From positions 434,001-498,000 of the forward strand of contig JAKQTR010000038.1 in the NCBI GenBank assembly GCA_029562975.1: a stretch of 64,000 nt of DNA, read 5' to 3'. Position 1 is the first letter of the stretch; each line of letters opens with the position of its first letter. Shown here one piece after another: positions 1-10,869 of this stretch. Made by a program: the position numbers and the translations under genes. Below the pieces are notes generated by a model, which had not been told where the DNA came from, did no database searches, and saw only the letters and a program-made list of their open reading frames with translations. The DNA is from Acidobacteriota bacterium (lineage in GTDB: Bacteria; Acidobacteriota; Vicinamibacteria; Vicinamibacterales; JAKQTR01).

Positions 1-816
1 CGCCGACACCACGGCGCCCGCCAGCTCGTCGAGCAGGAAGCGGTTCCCCTGGAAGAACGCGCACACGTGGCGTCTGAGCCTGGCGCCGCAGACGACGTCC
101 TCGACACACGGGCTTCCGTAGGCGGTTCGTCCGCCGGCCGAGCCCGCGACCGCCCACGTGAGACCCGACACGCCGCTGACGGGCGTCACGGCGCGCATCG
201 CGCCACGCCCCGCGGGCCCCGTCAGCTCGACGTGGCACGCACGCTCGTCGGCGGGCCGGTTCTCCGAGACCACGACGTCCGCCCCACTGCGCAGGCCGCC
301 GGCGGCGAGGCGTTCGGCCAGGCCCGCGAGCGCCGCGCCGGTGGCGGGCAGCAACTGCATCGTGGGCGCGGCGTCGCACACTTCGTGCGTGCCTTCGAGC
401 AGAAAGCCGAGGCGGCCGGCAGCGAGCCGAAGCCTCGCCCGCATCCGGTAACCGGCTTCGGGCGACGGCGCCACGTGGATCGGACCGTCGAGCCGAATCC
501 GGCCGATCCGTTCGAGGGCGTCAGCGATGGCGTCCGCCTTGAGCCGGCGCTGCCAGGCCGGGCTGATGTGCGCGAGCGCGGCGCCTCCGCACCGAGGATC
601 GAAGGGAACCGCCCGCCGCTCCGGATGCGGCTCCAGGACCTCCACGACCGTCGCGAAGGCGAGGGACTTCTCGACCCGGTCGGCGCGCGCCGTGACGCGC
701 TCGCCCGGGATGGCCCCCGCCACGAGGATCACCATCCCGTCGTGGCGTGCGAGCATGCGACCGCCGGCGGCCGCTTTCTCGGGGACCAGCGTCAGGAGAT
801 CTCCGGGGCGGATCAC
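1..816 (-). CDS. 23S rRNA (uracil-5-)-methyltransferase, RlmD/TrmA type, 3' end outside window
   Basis: This is the N-terminal 272 residues of a class I SAM-dependent RNA m5U methyltransferase. It begins with a TRAM-like OB domain (PGERVTARADR, then FATVVEVLEPHPERR) and continues into the methyltransferase insertion, where HISPAWQRRLKADAI and CAFFQGNRFLL match the family. The SAM-binding and catalytic cysteine region lies beyond the left edge. The GTG start at 816 is forced, because the stop codon of the upstream gene lies in the same frame 12 nt earlier. RumA/RlmD normally has four cysteines for a 4Fe-4S cluster; here the CGGC-type motif reads RCGGAA and the first cysteine is replaced by Phe-Asp, so the cluster is probably absent. 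It is the last visible gene of the valS-coaX operon. Family assignment is firm; RlmD versus RlmC/TrmA is not settled. Confidence 0.85.
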   Translation of the reverse strand, partial: MIRPGDLLTLVPEKAAAGGRMLARHDGMVILVAGAIPGERVTARADRVEKSLAFATVVEVLEPHPERRAVPFDPRCGGAALAHISPAWQRRLKADAIADALERIGRIRLDGPIHVAPSPEAGYRMRARLRLAAGRLGFLLEGTHEVCDAAPTMQLLPATGAALAGLAERLAAGGLRSGADVVVSENRPADERACHVELTGPAGRGAMRAVTPVSGVSGLTWAVAGSAGGRTAYGSPCVEDVVCGARLRRHVCAFFQGNRFLLDELAGAVVSA

Positions 817-825
817 GGCGAACGC

Positions 826-1596
826 CTAGTCGAGCGTCAGCAGCGGGAGCCGCAGGCGCTCCCGCAAGGCGCGGTCCGCCACGCGGCGGCGGGCCGCGGC
901 CAGCGCGGCCGGCGCCAGCCTCGCTGCGAACGGCTCCAGGTCGGCCTCGGCCTCGCGCTCGACGTCGGCCACGACGCCGGGCGGGGCGCATGCGCGCGCG
1001 CGTTCGAGCATCTCGGCGTCGAGGGCCGCCAGGTCGGCCAGGATCCGCTCGCGCGCCTCGCCGCGGGCGCGCCGAGCTGCCGGGTGCAGGGCGTCGAGCC
1101 GCCGCACGAGCCCGTCGAGCACGGTGTCCCACTCGCCGGCCGCGCCTCCCGTTCGGAGCGCCGTCAGCCTAACGATCACGCGGTCCACGTGCGTCGAGAG
1201 GGATTCGCGGCTCCGCCGCGCCGGCCCCGGCTCGGTCCTGCCGCCGCGCCAGGCGGCCGCTGCGCCGCCGCCCAGCCCGCCGTCGCCGGCCTCTCCGGCC
1301 GTCTCCTCTGCCGCCCCGGACACGCCGTGGACACCGACGGCGCGCCGCCACGCATCGAACGCGTCCAGGACATCGGCCTCGCAGAACTCGATTCGCATCG
1401 GCCGCCTGGCGCTGCCCCTGGCGGACGCGCGCTCGAGGCGGCGGTCGATGCCCTGGTACACGACGTTCAGCGGAATGCCGGCGGACGCCCAGCCGCGCGC
1501 CAGGTCGAAGGCCGGGCCGACCAGCCGCACGAGATGCCCCCGGTTGCGCCTGCACAGGTACGCCTCGATTTCGCGGCAGTACTGGTCGATGTCCAT
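826..1596 (-). CDS. conserved hypothetical protein
   Basis: A 256-residue soluble protein that I do not recognise by name. The N-terminal 90 residues look like a compact conserved unit (DIDQYCREIEAYL, GIPLNVVYQGIDRRL, RRPMRIEFCEADVLDAFDAW). An Ala/Gly-rich linker of about 40 residues and an alpha-helical, Ala/Arg-rich C-terminal half follow. No signal peptide or membrane segment is visible. It starts 8 nt after coaX ends and stops 9 nt before the methyltransferase start, so it is co-transcribed with both. The position between cofactor and rRNA-modification genes does not by itself assign a function. The frame is supported by its tight packing; the opposite strand in the same stretch gives only Arg/Ala-rich shadow protein. 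Confidence 0.75.
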   Translation of the reverse strand: MDIDQYCREIEAYLCRRNRGHLVRLVGPAFDLARGWASAGIPLNVVYQGIDRRLERASARGSARRPMRIEFCEADVLDAFDAWRRAVGVHGVSGAAEETAGEAGDGGLGGGAAAAWRGGRTEPGPARRSRESLSTHVDRVIVRLTALRTGGAAGEWDTVLDGLVRRLDALHPAARRARGEARERILADLAALDAEMLERARACAPPGVVADVEREAEADLEPFAARLAPAALAAARRRVADRALRERLRLPLLTLD

Positions 1597-1604
1597 CTCC
1601 CCCG

Positions 1605-2384
1605 CTATCTCGTCCGCCGATCCCAGACCATCTTCAGGCCCCTGAGCGTCAGGTCCCCGTCCACGGCGTCGATGACGTCCGTCTCCGGCGCGATCACCTC
1701 AGCGAGACCTCCCGTTGCGACGCAGAAGGCCGCGCCGCCAAGCTCCGCTCGGATGCGCCGCACGAGCCCCTGGGTCATCTCGACGTACCCGAAGAACAAG
1801 CCCGCCTGCATCGAGGCGACCGTCGTCCGGCCGATGACGGTCGAGGGCTTCTGCACGTCGATACGCGGCAGCTTCGCTGCGCGCTGGAACAGGGCGTCCG
1901 CCGAGATCTGGATGCCCGGGCAGATCACGCCGCCCAGGTATTCGCCCCGCGCGGAGATGGCGTCGAACGTGGTGGCCGTGCCGAAGTCCACGACGATGAG
2001 CGGCTGCCCCCGCTCGCGGCCGAACGCGGCCCAGGCCGCCACGGCGTTGACCAGCCGGTCCGCGCCCACTTCGGATGGGTGCGCGTAGAGGTTCGCGAGC
2101 CCGATGTCGGTGTCGGCCTCGACAATGAGCGGCGTGAGGCCCAGGTACCGGTTCGCCATGTCGGCCATCGGCCCCGTGAGTTGCGGAACGACTGAGGCCA
2201 TCACCACGCCGTCGATGGCGGGGATCCTGACGCCCGCGCGCTCCAGCAGGTCGACGAACATCAGGCCGAGTTCGTCCCCCGTCCGTTCGCAGGCGGTCGC
2301 CAGGCGCCAGCTTCGGCCGAGCGCCTCGCCCTCGAACACGCCAATCACGATGTTGGTGTTTCCGACGTCGATGGCCAGCAGCAT
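1605..2384 (-). CDS. coaX: type III pantothenate kinase
   Basis: Cytosolic ATP-dependent kinase that phosphorylates pantothenate in the first step of coenzyme A synthesis. The protein has 259 residues, the usual length. The ASKHA-fold phosphate-1 motif DVGNTN is at residues 6-11. The pantothenate-binding GADR motif is at 107-110, with Asp109 as the likely catalytic base. VVDFGTATTFD near 131-141 is the second phosphate motif, and CPGIQISADALF follows. CoaX enzymes need a monovalent cation and are not inhibited by CoA. It sits 9 nt after birA, a pairing seen in many bacteria because some BirA-CoaX pairs are co-transcribed or fused. Start ATG with MLLAIDVGNTN is typical. Confidence 0.96.
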   Translation of the reverse strand: MLLAIDVGNTNIVIGVFEGEALGRSWRLATACERTGDELGLMFVDLLERAGVRIPAIDGVVMASVVPQLTGPMADMANRYLGLTPLIVEADTDIGLANLYAHPSEVGADRLVNAVAAWAAFGRERGQPLIVVDFGTATTFDAISARGEYLGGVICPGIQISADALFQRAAKLPRIDVQKPSTVIGRTTVASMQAGLFFGYVEMTQGLVRRIRAELGGAAFCVATGGLAEVIAPETDVIDAVDGDLTLRGLKMVWDRRTR

Positions 2385-2393
2385 GTTCGCGTC

Positions 2394-3257
2394 CTACCGC
2401 CAGATGACCTCGCCTGCGACCACGCGCTCCACGCGGCCGCGCGCTTCCACGAGCAGCGCGCCGTCGTCGTCCAGCCCCGCGGTGCGGCCCTCCACCGGTC
2501 CGTCCGCGCGCCGCCACTCGACGCGGGCCCCGACTGACGAGGGCGCCAGCTCCCGCCAGCGGGCGAGGATGCGGGACAGTCCGCCGGAACGCAGCGTCTC
2601 GCGCCCCTCGGCGATCTTCGCCAGCGCCAGTGCCAGGAGGGCCCCGCGGTCGACCGGACGGCCGAGTTCCGCCTCGAGGGAGGTGGCCCTCTCGGCGAGA
2701 TCCGGGGGATACGCGGCCGGCTTCACGTTCACGCCGAACCCGAGGATGACGTGCTCGACGGCGCCGCCGCGCGACGAGGCCTCGGCGAGGATGCCCGCGA
2801 GCTTCCGCCGGCGGACCACGAGATCGTTCGGCCACTTCAGCTCCGCCGCGAGCCCTGTTGCCTCGCGCACGGCCTCGGCCAGCGCCACGCCCGCCGCCAG
2901 CGTCAGCGCCGACGGCACTCCGTGCGGCGGCACGCCCGGCGGCGGCGCATCCGGCCCCGCGGTCTCGCGGTCGGGCCGGATCACGACGGACACGTACAGG
3001 CCGGCGCCCTCGGGCGAGTACCACGCGCGCCCGAGGCGTCCGCGACCGGAGGTCTGCGTCTCGGCTGCCACCGTGGTGCCCTCGCCGGCGCCGCCGTCGG
3101 CAAGCCGGCCGGCGAGGTCGTTCGTCGAGCCAATCGAGCGGAAGTAGAACAGCGGCGCGCCGAACGGGCCGCGCGCGGCGCGGGAGGCTTCGAACGCCGC
3201 GGCGATGTCGGCCGGCGGATCGATGCGGAGCGACAGATCAGGAGGTTCTGAGCTCAA
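2394..3257 (-). CDS. birA: biotin--[acetyl-CoA-carboxylase] ligase
   Basis: Attaches biotin through biotinyl-5'-AMP to the biotin carboxyl carrier protein of acetyl-CoA carboxylase. Within 287 residues one sees FRSIGSTNDLAGRL (about 38-51), the biotinyl-AMP motif GRGRLGRAWYSPEG, the KWPNDLVV motif near 140-147 and the small C-terminal SH3-like domain (GRTAGLDDDGALLVE). There is no N-terminal helix-turn-helix, so this is the class I ligase without repressor function. Its first 20 bases overlap the end of the nadC-like gene, which indicates translational coupling in the valS-nadC-birA-coaX operon. Confidence 0.95.
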   Translation of the reverse strand: MSSEPPDLSLRIDPPADIAAAFEASRAARGPFGAPLFYFRSIGSTNDLAGRLADGGAGEGTTVAAETQTSGRGRLGRAWYSPEGAGLYVSVVIRPDRETAGPDAPPPGVPPHGVPSALTLAAGVALAEAVREATGLAAELKWPNDLVVRRRKLAGILAEASSRGGAVEHVILGFGVNVKPAAYPPDLAERATSLEAELGRPVDRGALLALALAKIAEGRETLRSGGLSRILARWRELAPSSVGARVEWRRADGPVEGRTAGLDDDGALLVEARGRVERVVAGEVIWR

Positions 3258-4089
3258 AGGAGATGTCCGCCGCCGGGGCCGAATCGGTGATGGATTCCAC
3301 CAGGACTGCGCTGACCGCCGCCTGCGCCCCCGCGGCCGTCGCCGCGCGCTCGGCCGGCAGCCGGCCCGTCGCCGTCAAGCGCACGCGCCCGGCGCAGAGA
3401 GAGACGAGGCGATCGAGTTCGTCCTCTAGCGTGCCGACGTACACGAGCACGTCCGCGCCGGCGCTGACGGCCTCCTCGGCCGCTGCGGCCGTCGTGACGG
3501 CGGCCTGGATGGGCCGGCCGCCGGCCGCGCTCCGCGCGCGCGCCACGGCCATGCCGACGCCCCCGGCCGCCCGCGCGTGATTCGCCGTAACCACCATCGC
3601 CTCGTCGAGCGACGCCCGGCCGCCGAGGCCGCCGCCCACGCGCACGGCGTACTGCTGCAGCACGCGGAGCAGCGGAAGGGTGCTGCGGGTGCCGGCGATG
3701 CGGACAGCCCCGCCAGCCGCGTCCGCGAGCCTCCGGGTGGCGGACGCGACGCCCGACAGATGGCGGAGGAAGTTCAGCGCCGTCCGCTCCGCGGTCAGCA
3801 TCGGCGCCGCGAGGCCGGTGACGGCCGCGATGGAGTCGGCGGCTCGGCACCGGTCGCCATCGCTCCGCCACGCCTCGACCGCGACGGCGGGATCCAGCTG
3901 CCGGAACGCCTCCAGGGCGACCTCCAGGCCGGCGAGGATCATGTCGGCGCGCGCGATGAAGACGCCCGTCGCCCGCGCGTCCGCCGGCACGACGGCCAGC
4001 GTGGTGGCGTCGCCCCAGCCGAGGTCTTCGGCGAGCGCGCGCCGGACGGTCTCCCGGTACAGCCCGGGATCCAGGGGCGGCTCCGTCAC
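3238..4089 (-). CDS. NadC-family protein lacking quinolinate phosphoribosyltransferase active-site residues
   Basis: The 283-residue protein follows NadC along its whole length ([40 protein letters not shown], and a C-terminal ADIS). The normal enzyme makes nicotinate mononucleotide from quinolinate and PRPP. Key positions are changed: the DTRKTT motif reads GTRSTL with Ser136 for lysine; the NHR motif reads GGR at 156-158; the KxNH lysine is Thr168; the glutamate of EVE is alanine; and the LLDN aspartate is gone (VYVGT). Only the ERT arginine (102) and Arg158 remain. The GTG start at 4089 lies inside the valS stop (GTGA overlap). I infer a non-canonical or catalytically dead paralogue; a true NadC may be elsewhere. 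ModD-like function is possible but unsupported. Confidence 0.85.
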   Translation of the reverse strand: MTEPPLDPGLYRETVRRALAEDLGWGDATTLAVVPADARATGVFIARADMILAGLEVALEAFRQLDPAVAVEAWRSDGDRCRAADSIAAVTGLAAPMLTAERTALNFLRHLSGVASATRRLADAAGGAVRIAGTRSTLPLLRVLQQYAVRVGGGLGGRASLDEAMVVTANHARAAGGVGMAVARARSAAGGRPIQAAVTTAAAAEEAVSAGADVLVYVGTLEDELDRLVSLCAGRVRLTATGRLPAERAATAAGAQAAVSAVLVESITDSAPAADISFELRTS

Positions 4090-6728
4090 GATGCCATCTC
4101 CCCGAGCGCCGCCTGCAGCTTCTGCCGCCGCTCGGCCAGCTGCGCGGCCCTCGCGCGGGCTTCCGCCACGACGGCCGCCGGCGCGTGGGCCACGAACTTC
4201 TCGTTGGCGAGCTTCTGCACCAGCGATGCGGCTTCGCGGTCCACGCCCGCGAGCTCCTTCCGCACCTTCTCGATCTCGCCGGCCCGATCCACGACGCCGG
4301 CCAGCAGGACGTACACGTGGGCATGCTCGAGCACGCGCTTCACCGTGTCGGGCCCGGCGGCCTCTTCGGCGCGGAACTCCAGGGCCTCGAGCCCCGCGAG
4401 CTGCCGGATGTAGGCGGCGCAGTCCCGCAGCACGGCCGCCGACGCCGGGTCGGCCTCGTCGACAACGGCCCTGATCTTCCGCGAGGGCGGCACGGCGCGC
4501 TCGGAGCGGACGGTCCGGATGGCCGACACGATCTGCTGCACGTACTGCACGTCGCGCTCGGCGGCCTCGTCCACCCAGCCGGGCACGCCCGGCGGAAAGG
4601 CCGCGAGGGCCACGGCGGCGGCCTCGCCCTGCCGCTTGGGCAGCTTCTGCCAGATCTCCTCGGTGACGAAGGGCACGAACGGGTGCAGCAGGCGCATCAG
4701 CTGATCGTGAACTTCGACGAGCACCGCCACGGCGGCGTCCCGTCCCGGGCCGGCCTGCTGCAGATCCACCTTCATGAACTCGATGTACCAGTCCGCGAAC
4801 TCGTGCCAGAAGAAGTGGTAGAGGCGGTCCGCCGCGTGGTCGAAGCGGTACGCCGCCAGCGACGCGTTCACGTCGGCGGCGAGACGGCTCAGGCCGCTGA
4901 GGACCCAGCGGTGGATCACGTGGCGCGCCGCGGCGGGCGGGAGCTCGGGGCGTTCTGGCAGGTCGCCCAGGTTCATGAGCAGGAAGCGCGACGCGTTCCA
5001 GATCTTGTTGATGAACTGGCGGTAGCCCGCCATCCTCCCCTCGGAAAGCGGGATGTCCATGCCCGGCGACGCCATGGAGGCCAGCGTGAACCGCAGCGCG
5101 TCGGCCCCGATGTCGTCCATGACCGCGAGCGGATCCACGACGTTGCCCTTCGACTTGCTCATCTTCTGGCCGCGCTCGTCGCGCACCAGGCCGGTGATGT
5201 AGACGGTGTGGAACGGCACATCGCCGGCGAACTTCAGGCCGAGCATGATCATGCGCGCAACCCAGAAGAAGATGATGTCGAATGCCGTGAGGAGCAGCGT
5301 GGTCGGATAGTACCGCGCCAGGTCCGGGGTCCGGTCGGGCCAGCCCATCGTGCTGAACGGCCACAGCCCGGAGGAGAACCACGTGTCGAGGACGTCGGTG
5401 TCCTGGACGAGCGCCCCGCCGCACTCGCACGCCGCCGGGTCCTCCTCGGACACCACCGTCCGGCCGCAGGCGCGGCAGTACCACGCGGGAATCCGGTGGC
5501 CCCACCACAGCTGGCGCGAGATGCACCAATCATGGATGTTGCGCATCCACTCGAAGTAGGTCCTGGCCCAGTTCTCGGGCAGGAAGACCACGCGGCCGTC
5601 CTCGACGGCCCGGATGGCCTCGGCCGCCAGCGGCGCGATTTTCACGAACCACTGCGTGGATACCAGCGGCTCCACCACGGTTCCGCACCGATCGCAGTGT
5701 CCGACGGCATGCCGATGCGCCGTGACCCGCTCGAGCCGCCCCTCGCGCTCGAGCTGCTCGACCACCGCGCGGCGCGCCGTGAACCGGTCCTCGCCGGCGT
5801 ACGGCCCGGCCTCCTGCGTCATGCGCCCGTCCTCGTCGATGACGGCAACGGTCGGCAGCGCGTGTCGCTTCCCCATCGCGAAGTCGTTGGGATCGTGCCC
5901 GGGCGTCACCTTCACGGCGCCGGTGCCGAAGGCCGGGTCGACGAACTCGTCGGCGATGATCGGCAGGTCGCGGCCGATGATCGGCAGCGTGACGTGCGTG
6001 CCCACGATGCCGCGGTAGCGATCGTCGCCGGGGTTCACGGCCACCGCGGTGTCGCCCAGCATGGTTTCCGGTCTCGTCGTGGCCACCGTCACGCCGGGCC
6101 CGCCCGCCGTCCCCGGGTACCGCACGTAGTAGAGCTTCCCGTCGGCCTCCTTGTGCTGCACTTCCAGGTCCGAGAGCGCCGTGCGGCACCTGGGGCACCA
6201 GTTGACGATGTAGGCGTCGCGGTAGATCAGCCCCTCGCGATAGAGCGACACGAACTCGCGGCGGACGGCCCGGCTCAGGCCCGGGTCCAGCGTGAAGCGC
6301 TCCCGCGACCAGTCCACCGACTCGCCGAGTTTCCGCATCTGGCCGGTGATCGTCGCGTGGGAGCGCTTCACCCACTCCCACACGCGGGCCTCGAACGCCT
6401 CCCGGCCAAGGTCGTGCCGGGTCTTCCCCTCGAGTGCGAGCTGCTTCTCGACGACGTTCTGCGTGGCGATCCCGGCATGGTCCGTGCCGGGGAGCCAGAG
6501 CACGTCGTGGCCCAGCATGCGCTTCCACCGCGCGAGGATGTCGGGCAGCGTGTGGTTGAGCGCATGGCCCATGTGCAGCGAACCCGTGACGTTCGGCGGC
6601 GGCAGCACCATGCTGAACACCGGCTTGGCCGGGTCGGGCCTGGCTGTGAAGGCGCCGATGGATTCCCAGAACGCGTCCCAGCGCGCGTCGACGTCCTTGT
6701 GGTCGAAGACTTTCGGCAGGTCAGGCAT
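4086..6728 (-). CDS. valS: valyl-tRNA synthetase
   Basis: Class I aminoacyl-tRNA synthetase charging tRNA-Val in the cytosol, with editing of threonine. The protein has 880 residues, a normal length. The HMGH signature follows PPPNVTGSL near residue 40. The editing domain includes [15 protein letters not shown] and the [12 protein letters not shown] loop is present. A C-terminal coiled-coil arm ([16 protein letters not shown]) ends the protein. The ATG at 6728 has AAGGA 5 nt upstream and is preferred over the in-frame TTG at 6740. It heads the leftward operon, and its stop overlaps the start of the nadC-like gene. Confidence 0.97.
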   Translation of the reverse strand: MPDLPKVFDHKDVDARWDAFWESIGAFTARPDPAKPVFSMVLPPPNVTGSLHMGHALNHTLPDILARWKRMLGHDVLWLPGTDHAGIATQNVVEKQLALEGKTRHDLGREAFEARVWEWVKRSHATITGQMRKLGESVDWSRERFTLDPGLSRAVRREFVSLYREGLIYRDAYIVNWCPRCRTALSDLEVQHKEADGKLYYVRYPGTAGGPGVTVATTRPETMLGDTAVAVNPGDDRYRGIVGTHVTLPIIGRDLPIIADEFVDPAFGTGAVKVTPGHDPNDFAMGKRHALPTVAVIDEDGRMTQEAGPYAGEDRFTARRAVVEQLEREGRLERVTAHRHAVGHCDRCGTVVEPLVSTQWFVKIAPLAAEAIRAVEDGRVVFLPENWARTYFEWMRNIHDWCISRQLWWGHRIPAWYCRACGRTVVSEEDPAACECGGALVQDTDVLDTWFSSGLWPFSTMGWPDRTPDLARYYPTTLLLTAFDIIFFWVARMIMLGLKFAGDVPFHTVYITGLVRDERGQKMSKSKGNVVDPLAVMDDIGADALRFTLASMASPGMDIPLSEGRMAGYRQFINKIWNASRFLLMNLGDLPERPELPPAAARHVIHRWVLSGLSRLAADVNASLAAYRFDHAADRLYHFFWHEFADWYIEFMKVDLQQAGPGRDAAVAVLVEVHDQLMRLLHPFVPFVTEEIWQKLPKRQGEAAAVALAAFPPGVPGWVDEAAERDVQYVQQIVSAIRTVRSERAVPPSRKIRAVVDEADPASAAVLRDCAAYIRQLAGLEALEFRAEEAAGPDTVKRVLEHAHVYVLLAGVVDRAGEIEKVRKELAGVDREAASLVQKLANEKFVAHAPAAVVAEARARAAQLAERRQKLQAALGEMAS

Positions 6729-6747
6729 GCGGTCCTTCAAAACCTCG

Positions 6748-6753
6748 ATTGTA
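6748..6753 (-). promoter_or_regulatory. -10 element of the valS operon
   Basis: On the minus strand the hexamer TACAAT (5 of 6 consensus bases) lies about 20 nt upstream of the valS ATG. It is preceded by TTG at the extended -10 position. No convincing -35 is visible. It would drive the whole valS-to-methyltransferase operon. Confidence 0.5.
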
Positions 6754-6848
6754 CAACGTTCGGCCGGGCCGGCTTCAGCCTCGCCGGCCGCCGGGCGGAC
6801 GGGGTGCGGGCCGGCGCGCGCCAGCCGGAGCCGGCGGCCGCGAGACGC

Positions 6849-8018
6849 CTACTTGAGCGTGGCCTTGACGCGTTCGATCTCGTCGCGGACGAGGCGTTCC
6901 GCTACCCGCGACACCGCGTCCTGCACGGTTTCGCGAACGAGCCGATCGCTCATCCGCTCGAGTACCTGGCGCGTGACGCGATCGGCCAGATCCTCCATGA
7001 CGGCGGGCGGCAGCGTGCCGGGACCGATGAAGAGCGGCGCCGCCTCGGGCGTCTCACCGCGTTCGGCGGCAAACAGCGCCGAGAACGCCTGGGAGATGCC
7101 GGGCGCCGGCGGCGGCGCGGCAACGGGCGCCGCGGCGGATGGCGCGCCGGAGGCGGCCGCCGCGGGTGTCTCCGCGGGTGTCTCCGCGACCGGGGCCGGC
7201 GCGGCGGCCCCTGGTGGCGCGGCTCGTTCGGGCTCGGGGCCGGCCGCGGCCGCGGAATCCGCGGCGGCGTGCTCCCGCACCGGAGCCGGTGGCACGTCGG
7301 CCGCCGCCGTCTGCCCCGGTGCCTGCAGGCTGGTGAAGGCCGCGTCCAACTGGTCGAAATACTCGTCGAGATCCGTCGTCGACGCCGCCGGCGACACCGG
7401 CGCGCCGAACCCCGGCACCGCGATCGGCGTCCGCCGGCTGAGGCGGAGCTTCGCCGCGGCCAGCGGATCGTCGGTCCGGGCCGGCCCTTCGGGCGGCAGG
7501 CCGGGTGGAGGCGCCAGCGGAGCCTCTGCCTGGATGGTGTCTCCCGCGTCCGCCGGAGCAGCCGGGGCGGCGCCCCGATCCTCCGCGCCGGAGGTCCCGC
7601 CCGCCTCACGCGGCCCGACCGGCCCGCCCGCCACCGAAGGCGGCACGCCTGCCAGCAGCTCCTTCACGCGCGTGATCACCATCTGCGGCTCGAACGGCTT
7701 GGCCAGCACGCCGTCGCATCCGACCGCGCTCGCCCGTCCTTCGTCCACCGGCTCGAACGCGCCCGTCAGGAGCAGCACGGGAATGTGCGCCAGGTGGGGG
7801 CTCGTCTTCACGAACTCCGCGACGTCGTACCCGTCTCGTTCCGGCATTCCGACGTCGGCCAGGACGATGTCCGGACGCTCGGCCTCGATGCGCTCGATCG
7901 CCTGCTTCCCGTCGCCGACCGCGATAACCTGGACGTCTTCGTCGGCGAACGTCAGTTCGATGACGCGCTGGATCGTGACGCTGTCGTCAGCGAGCAAGAG
8001 CTTGTGCGGCATGGCCAC
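6849..8018 (-). CDS. response regulator with N-terminal receiver and C-terminal helical domain
   Basis: The N-terminal 125 residues form a CheY-like receiver: acidic pocket Asp11-Asp12, phospho-acceptor Asp55 in IVLADVGMPERDGYD, the Thr of LLLTG, and the lysine of AKPFEP. A Pro/Ala-rich low-complexity linker of about 150 residues follows. The last 85 residues are amphipathic helices (LADRVTRQVLERMSDRLVRETVQDAVSRVAERLV spread over 310-385) without a known DNA-binding or enzymatic domain. The layout resembles stand-alone regulators in which a helical tail docks on partners. There is no histidine kinase next to it. It is a single leftward gene, divergent from the GDH pair; the 200-bp space between them (8019-8218) probably holds both promoters. 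Confidence 0.85.
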   Translation of the reverse strand: MAMPHKLLLADDSVTIQRVIELTFADEDVQVIAVGDGKQAIERIEAERPDIVLADVGMPERDGYDVAEFVKTSPHLAHIPVLLLTGAFEPVDEGRASAVGCDGVLAKPFEPQMVITRVKELLAGVPPSVAGGPVGPREAGGTSGAEDRGAAPAAPADAGDTIQAEAPLAPPPGLPPEGPARTDDPLAAAKLRLSRRTPIAVPGFGAPVSPAASTTDLDEYFDQLDAAFTSLQAPGQTAAADVPPAPVREHAAADSAAAAGPEPERAAPPGAAAPAPVAETPAETPAAAASGAPSAAAPVAAPPPAPGISQAFSALFAAERGETPEAAPLFIGPGTLPPAVMEDLADRVTRQVLERMSDRLVRETVQDAVSRVAERLVRDEIERVKATLK

Positions 8019-8218
8019 AACTACCTGGTGAGTCGCCGATGGGATGACCGGCTGCCAACCGAAGAAGCGTAGCGGCCGCTCCCCGCGAAGTCAACCGGCC
8101 CGCCGTCGGCCGGCCGGCTGCCCGCCTTGACTTGTCCGCCGCCGTGTAGGTACGCTGACGCCTGCCCGCCCGGGGCCTCGACACGCGCCTTCCGTTCCCC
8201 GCGTGTGAACCTGGCTGG

Positions 8219-9520
8219 ATGGTGGCTCCCTTGAACGACAACGCTTCCAGCGTTCCTCGCGGCTCGGCTCCTTCCGTGCGTGGCAGCGCCTTCGGTTCCC
8301 TGCTGGAGGACTTCGACCGCGCCGCCCGCCTCCTCGACCTCGACCCCGGCCTCCGCCAGATCCTAGCGCGGCCCAAGCGCCAGATCGTCGTGTCGTGTCC
8401 GGTCGAGATGGACAACGGCGACGTCGAGGTGTTCTCGGGGTACCGGGTCCAGTACAACATCGCCCTCGGCCCCGCCCTCGGAGGCATCCGGCTCCACCCG
8501 GGCGTGACGCTGGACGACATGACCGCGCGGGCGGCCCGGATGACATGGAGGTGCGCCGTCGCGCAGGTGCCCTTCGGCGGGAGCCAGGGCGGCCTGGTCT
8601 GCGATCCGTCCCGGATGTCGCGCCGGGAGATCGAGCGCTTGACCAGGCGCTACGTGGCGGAGATTGCGGATGCGATCGGCCCCGACAGGGACATCGCTGC
8701 GCCGGGTCTGAACGCCGACGGCCAGGTGATGGCCTGGGTGATGGACACCTACAGCATGCGCATGGCCACGATGGCCACGGCCGTCGCCGTCGGCAAGCCG
8801 CTGGAGATTGGCGGGCTTGCCGGCCGCCCCGGCGCGGCGGGCCGCGGCGTCGCGATCGCTGCCAGGCAGGCCGCGCGGTCGGTCGGCTTCGCGCTCCCGG
8901 GTGCCCGGGTCGCCGTCCTGGGATTCGACGGCGTCTGCGAGGAGGCCGCCGTGGTCCTCGAGCGCATGGGGGCCCGCGTGATCGCGGCCGCTGACGCTCG
9001 CGGCGGCGTGTACGAGCCGCGGGGCCTGGATGTTGGCGCCCTGCTCGAACACCGGCGGCAGAGCCGGACCGTGGACGGCTTTGCTGGAGGAGGCCCGCTG
9101 GGGATCGGCGACGTACTCGGCCTCGAGGCCGACATTCTCCTTGCCGGCACCGCCGCGAGCCCGGTGACGGAGGCGGCGGCCGGCTCCGTGCGCGCCCCGC
9201 TCGTCGTCGAGGCGTCGGTCGGCGCGACGACGGCAGAGGCGTGCCGCGTGCTGCAGGAACGCGGTCTGCTCGTGGTGCCGGAAATCCTGTCCGGCGCGGG
9301 GCGCGCCACGGCGGCGCACCTCGAGTGGGAGCAGAACCGCCGGGGCGACAGTTGGAGCGAAGCCGACGTGCACCAGCGGCTCGACGCGCGGATGGGCGCC
9401 GCGTTCGAGGCCGTGCTCGGCGCGGCGCGGAAGTACCAGACCGATCTGCGGACGGCGGCCACTGTGGTAGCCATCGCCCGCGTGGCGGCCGCGACGAGGG
9501 TTCGCGGGATGTACGCCTGA
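8219..9520 (+). CDS. glutamate dehydrogenase-family protein without catalytic lysines (regulatory-subunit-like)
   Basis: A 433-residue protein with full-length Glu/Leu/Phe/Val dehydrogenase architecture: substrate domain to about residue 200, then a Rossmann NAD(P) domain (VAVLGFDGVCEEAAVVL). Compared with the family pattern, and with the intact homologue directly downstream, the three active-site lysines are replaced (Leu87, Arg111, Gln123) and the catalytic aspartate is Gly163 (AAPGLNADGQ instead of PAPDxxT). It should not deaminate glutamate. In Thermus thermophilus an inactive GdhA partners active GdhB and confers allosteric control; the same role is inferred here from the tandem arrangement. 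It ends 65 bp before the active gene. Confidence 0.88.
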   Translation: MVAPLNDNASSVPRGSAPSVRGSAFGSLLEDFDRAARLLDLDPGLRQILARPKRQIVVSCPVEMDNGDVEVFSGYRVQYNIALGPALGGIRLHPGVTLDDMTARAARMTWRCAVAQVPFGGSQGGLVCDPSRMSRREIERLTRRYVAEIADAIGPDRDIAAPGLNADGQVMAWVMDTYSMRMATMATAVAVGKPLEIGGLAGRPGAAGRGVAIAARQAARSVGFALPGARVAVLGFDGVCEEAAVVLERMGARVIAAADARGGVYEPRGLDVGALLEHRRQSRTVDGFAGGGPLGIGDVLGLEADILLAGTAASPVTEAAAGSVRAPLVVEASVGATTAEACRVLQERGLLVVPEILSGAGRATAAHLEWEQNRRGDSWSEADVHQRLDARMGAAFEAVLGAARKYQTDLRTAATVVAIARVAAATRVRGMYA

Positions 9521-9585
9521 CGGCGCGCAGGCCGGGTGGCACGCCTCTTCAGCTCGGCGCCGCCGGCGCCGAAGGAGTGACCGTC

Positions 9586-10869
<1,284 letters not shown>

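Noticed and set aside
4185-8072. A 1295-codon open frame opposite valS and the receiver gene, plus similar long frames at 67-2088, 22381-26022, 31965-34865 and 36054-39050
   Set aside because: Each mirrors a well-supported gene on the other strand, has His/Arg/Gly/Ala-rich composition and contains no recognisable domain. They result from the scarcity of stop codons at this GC content.
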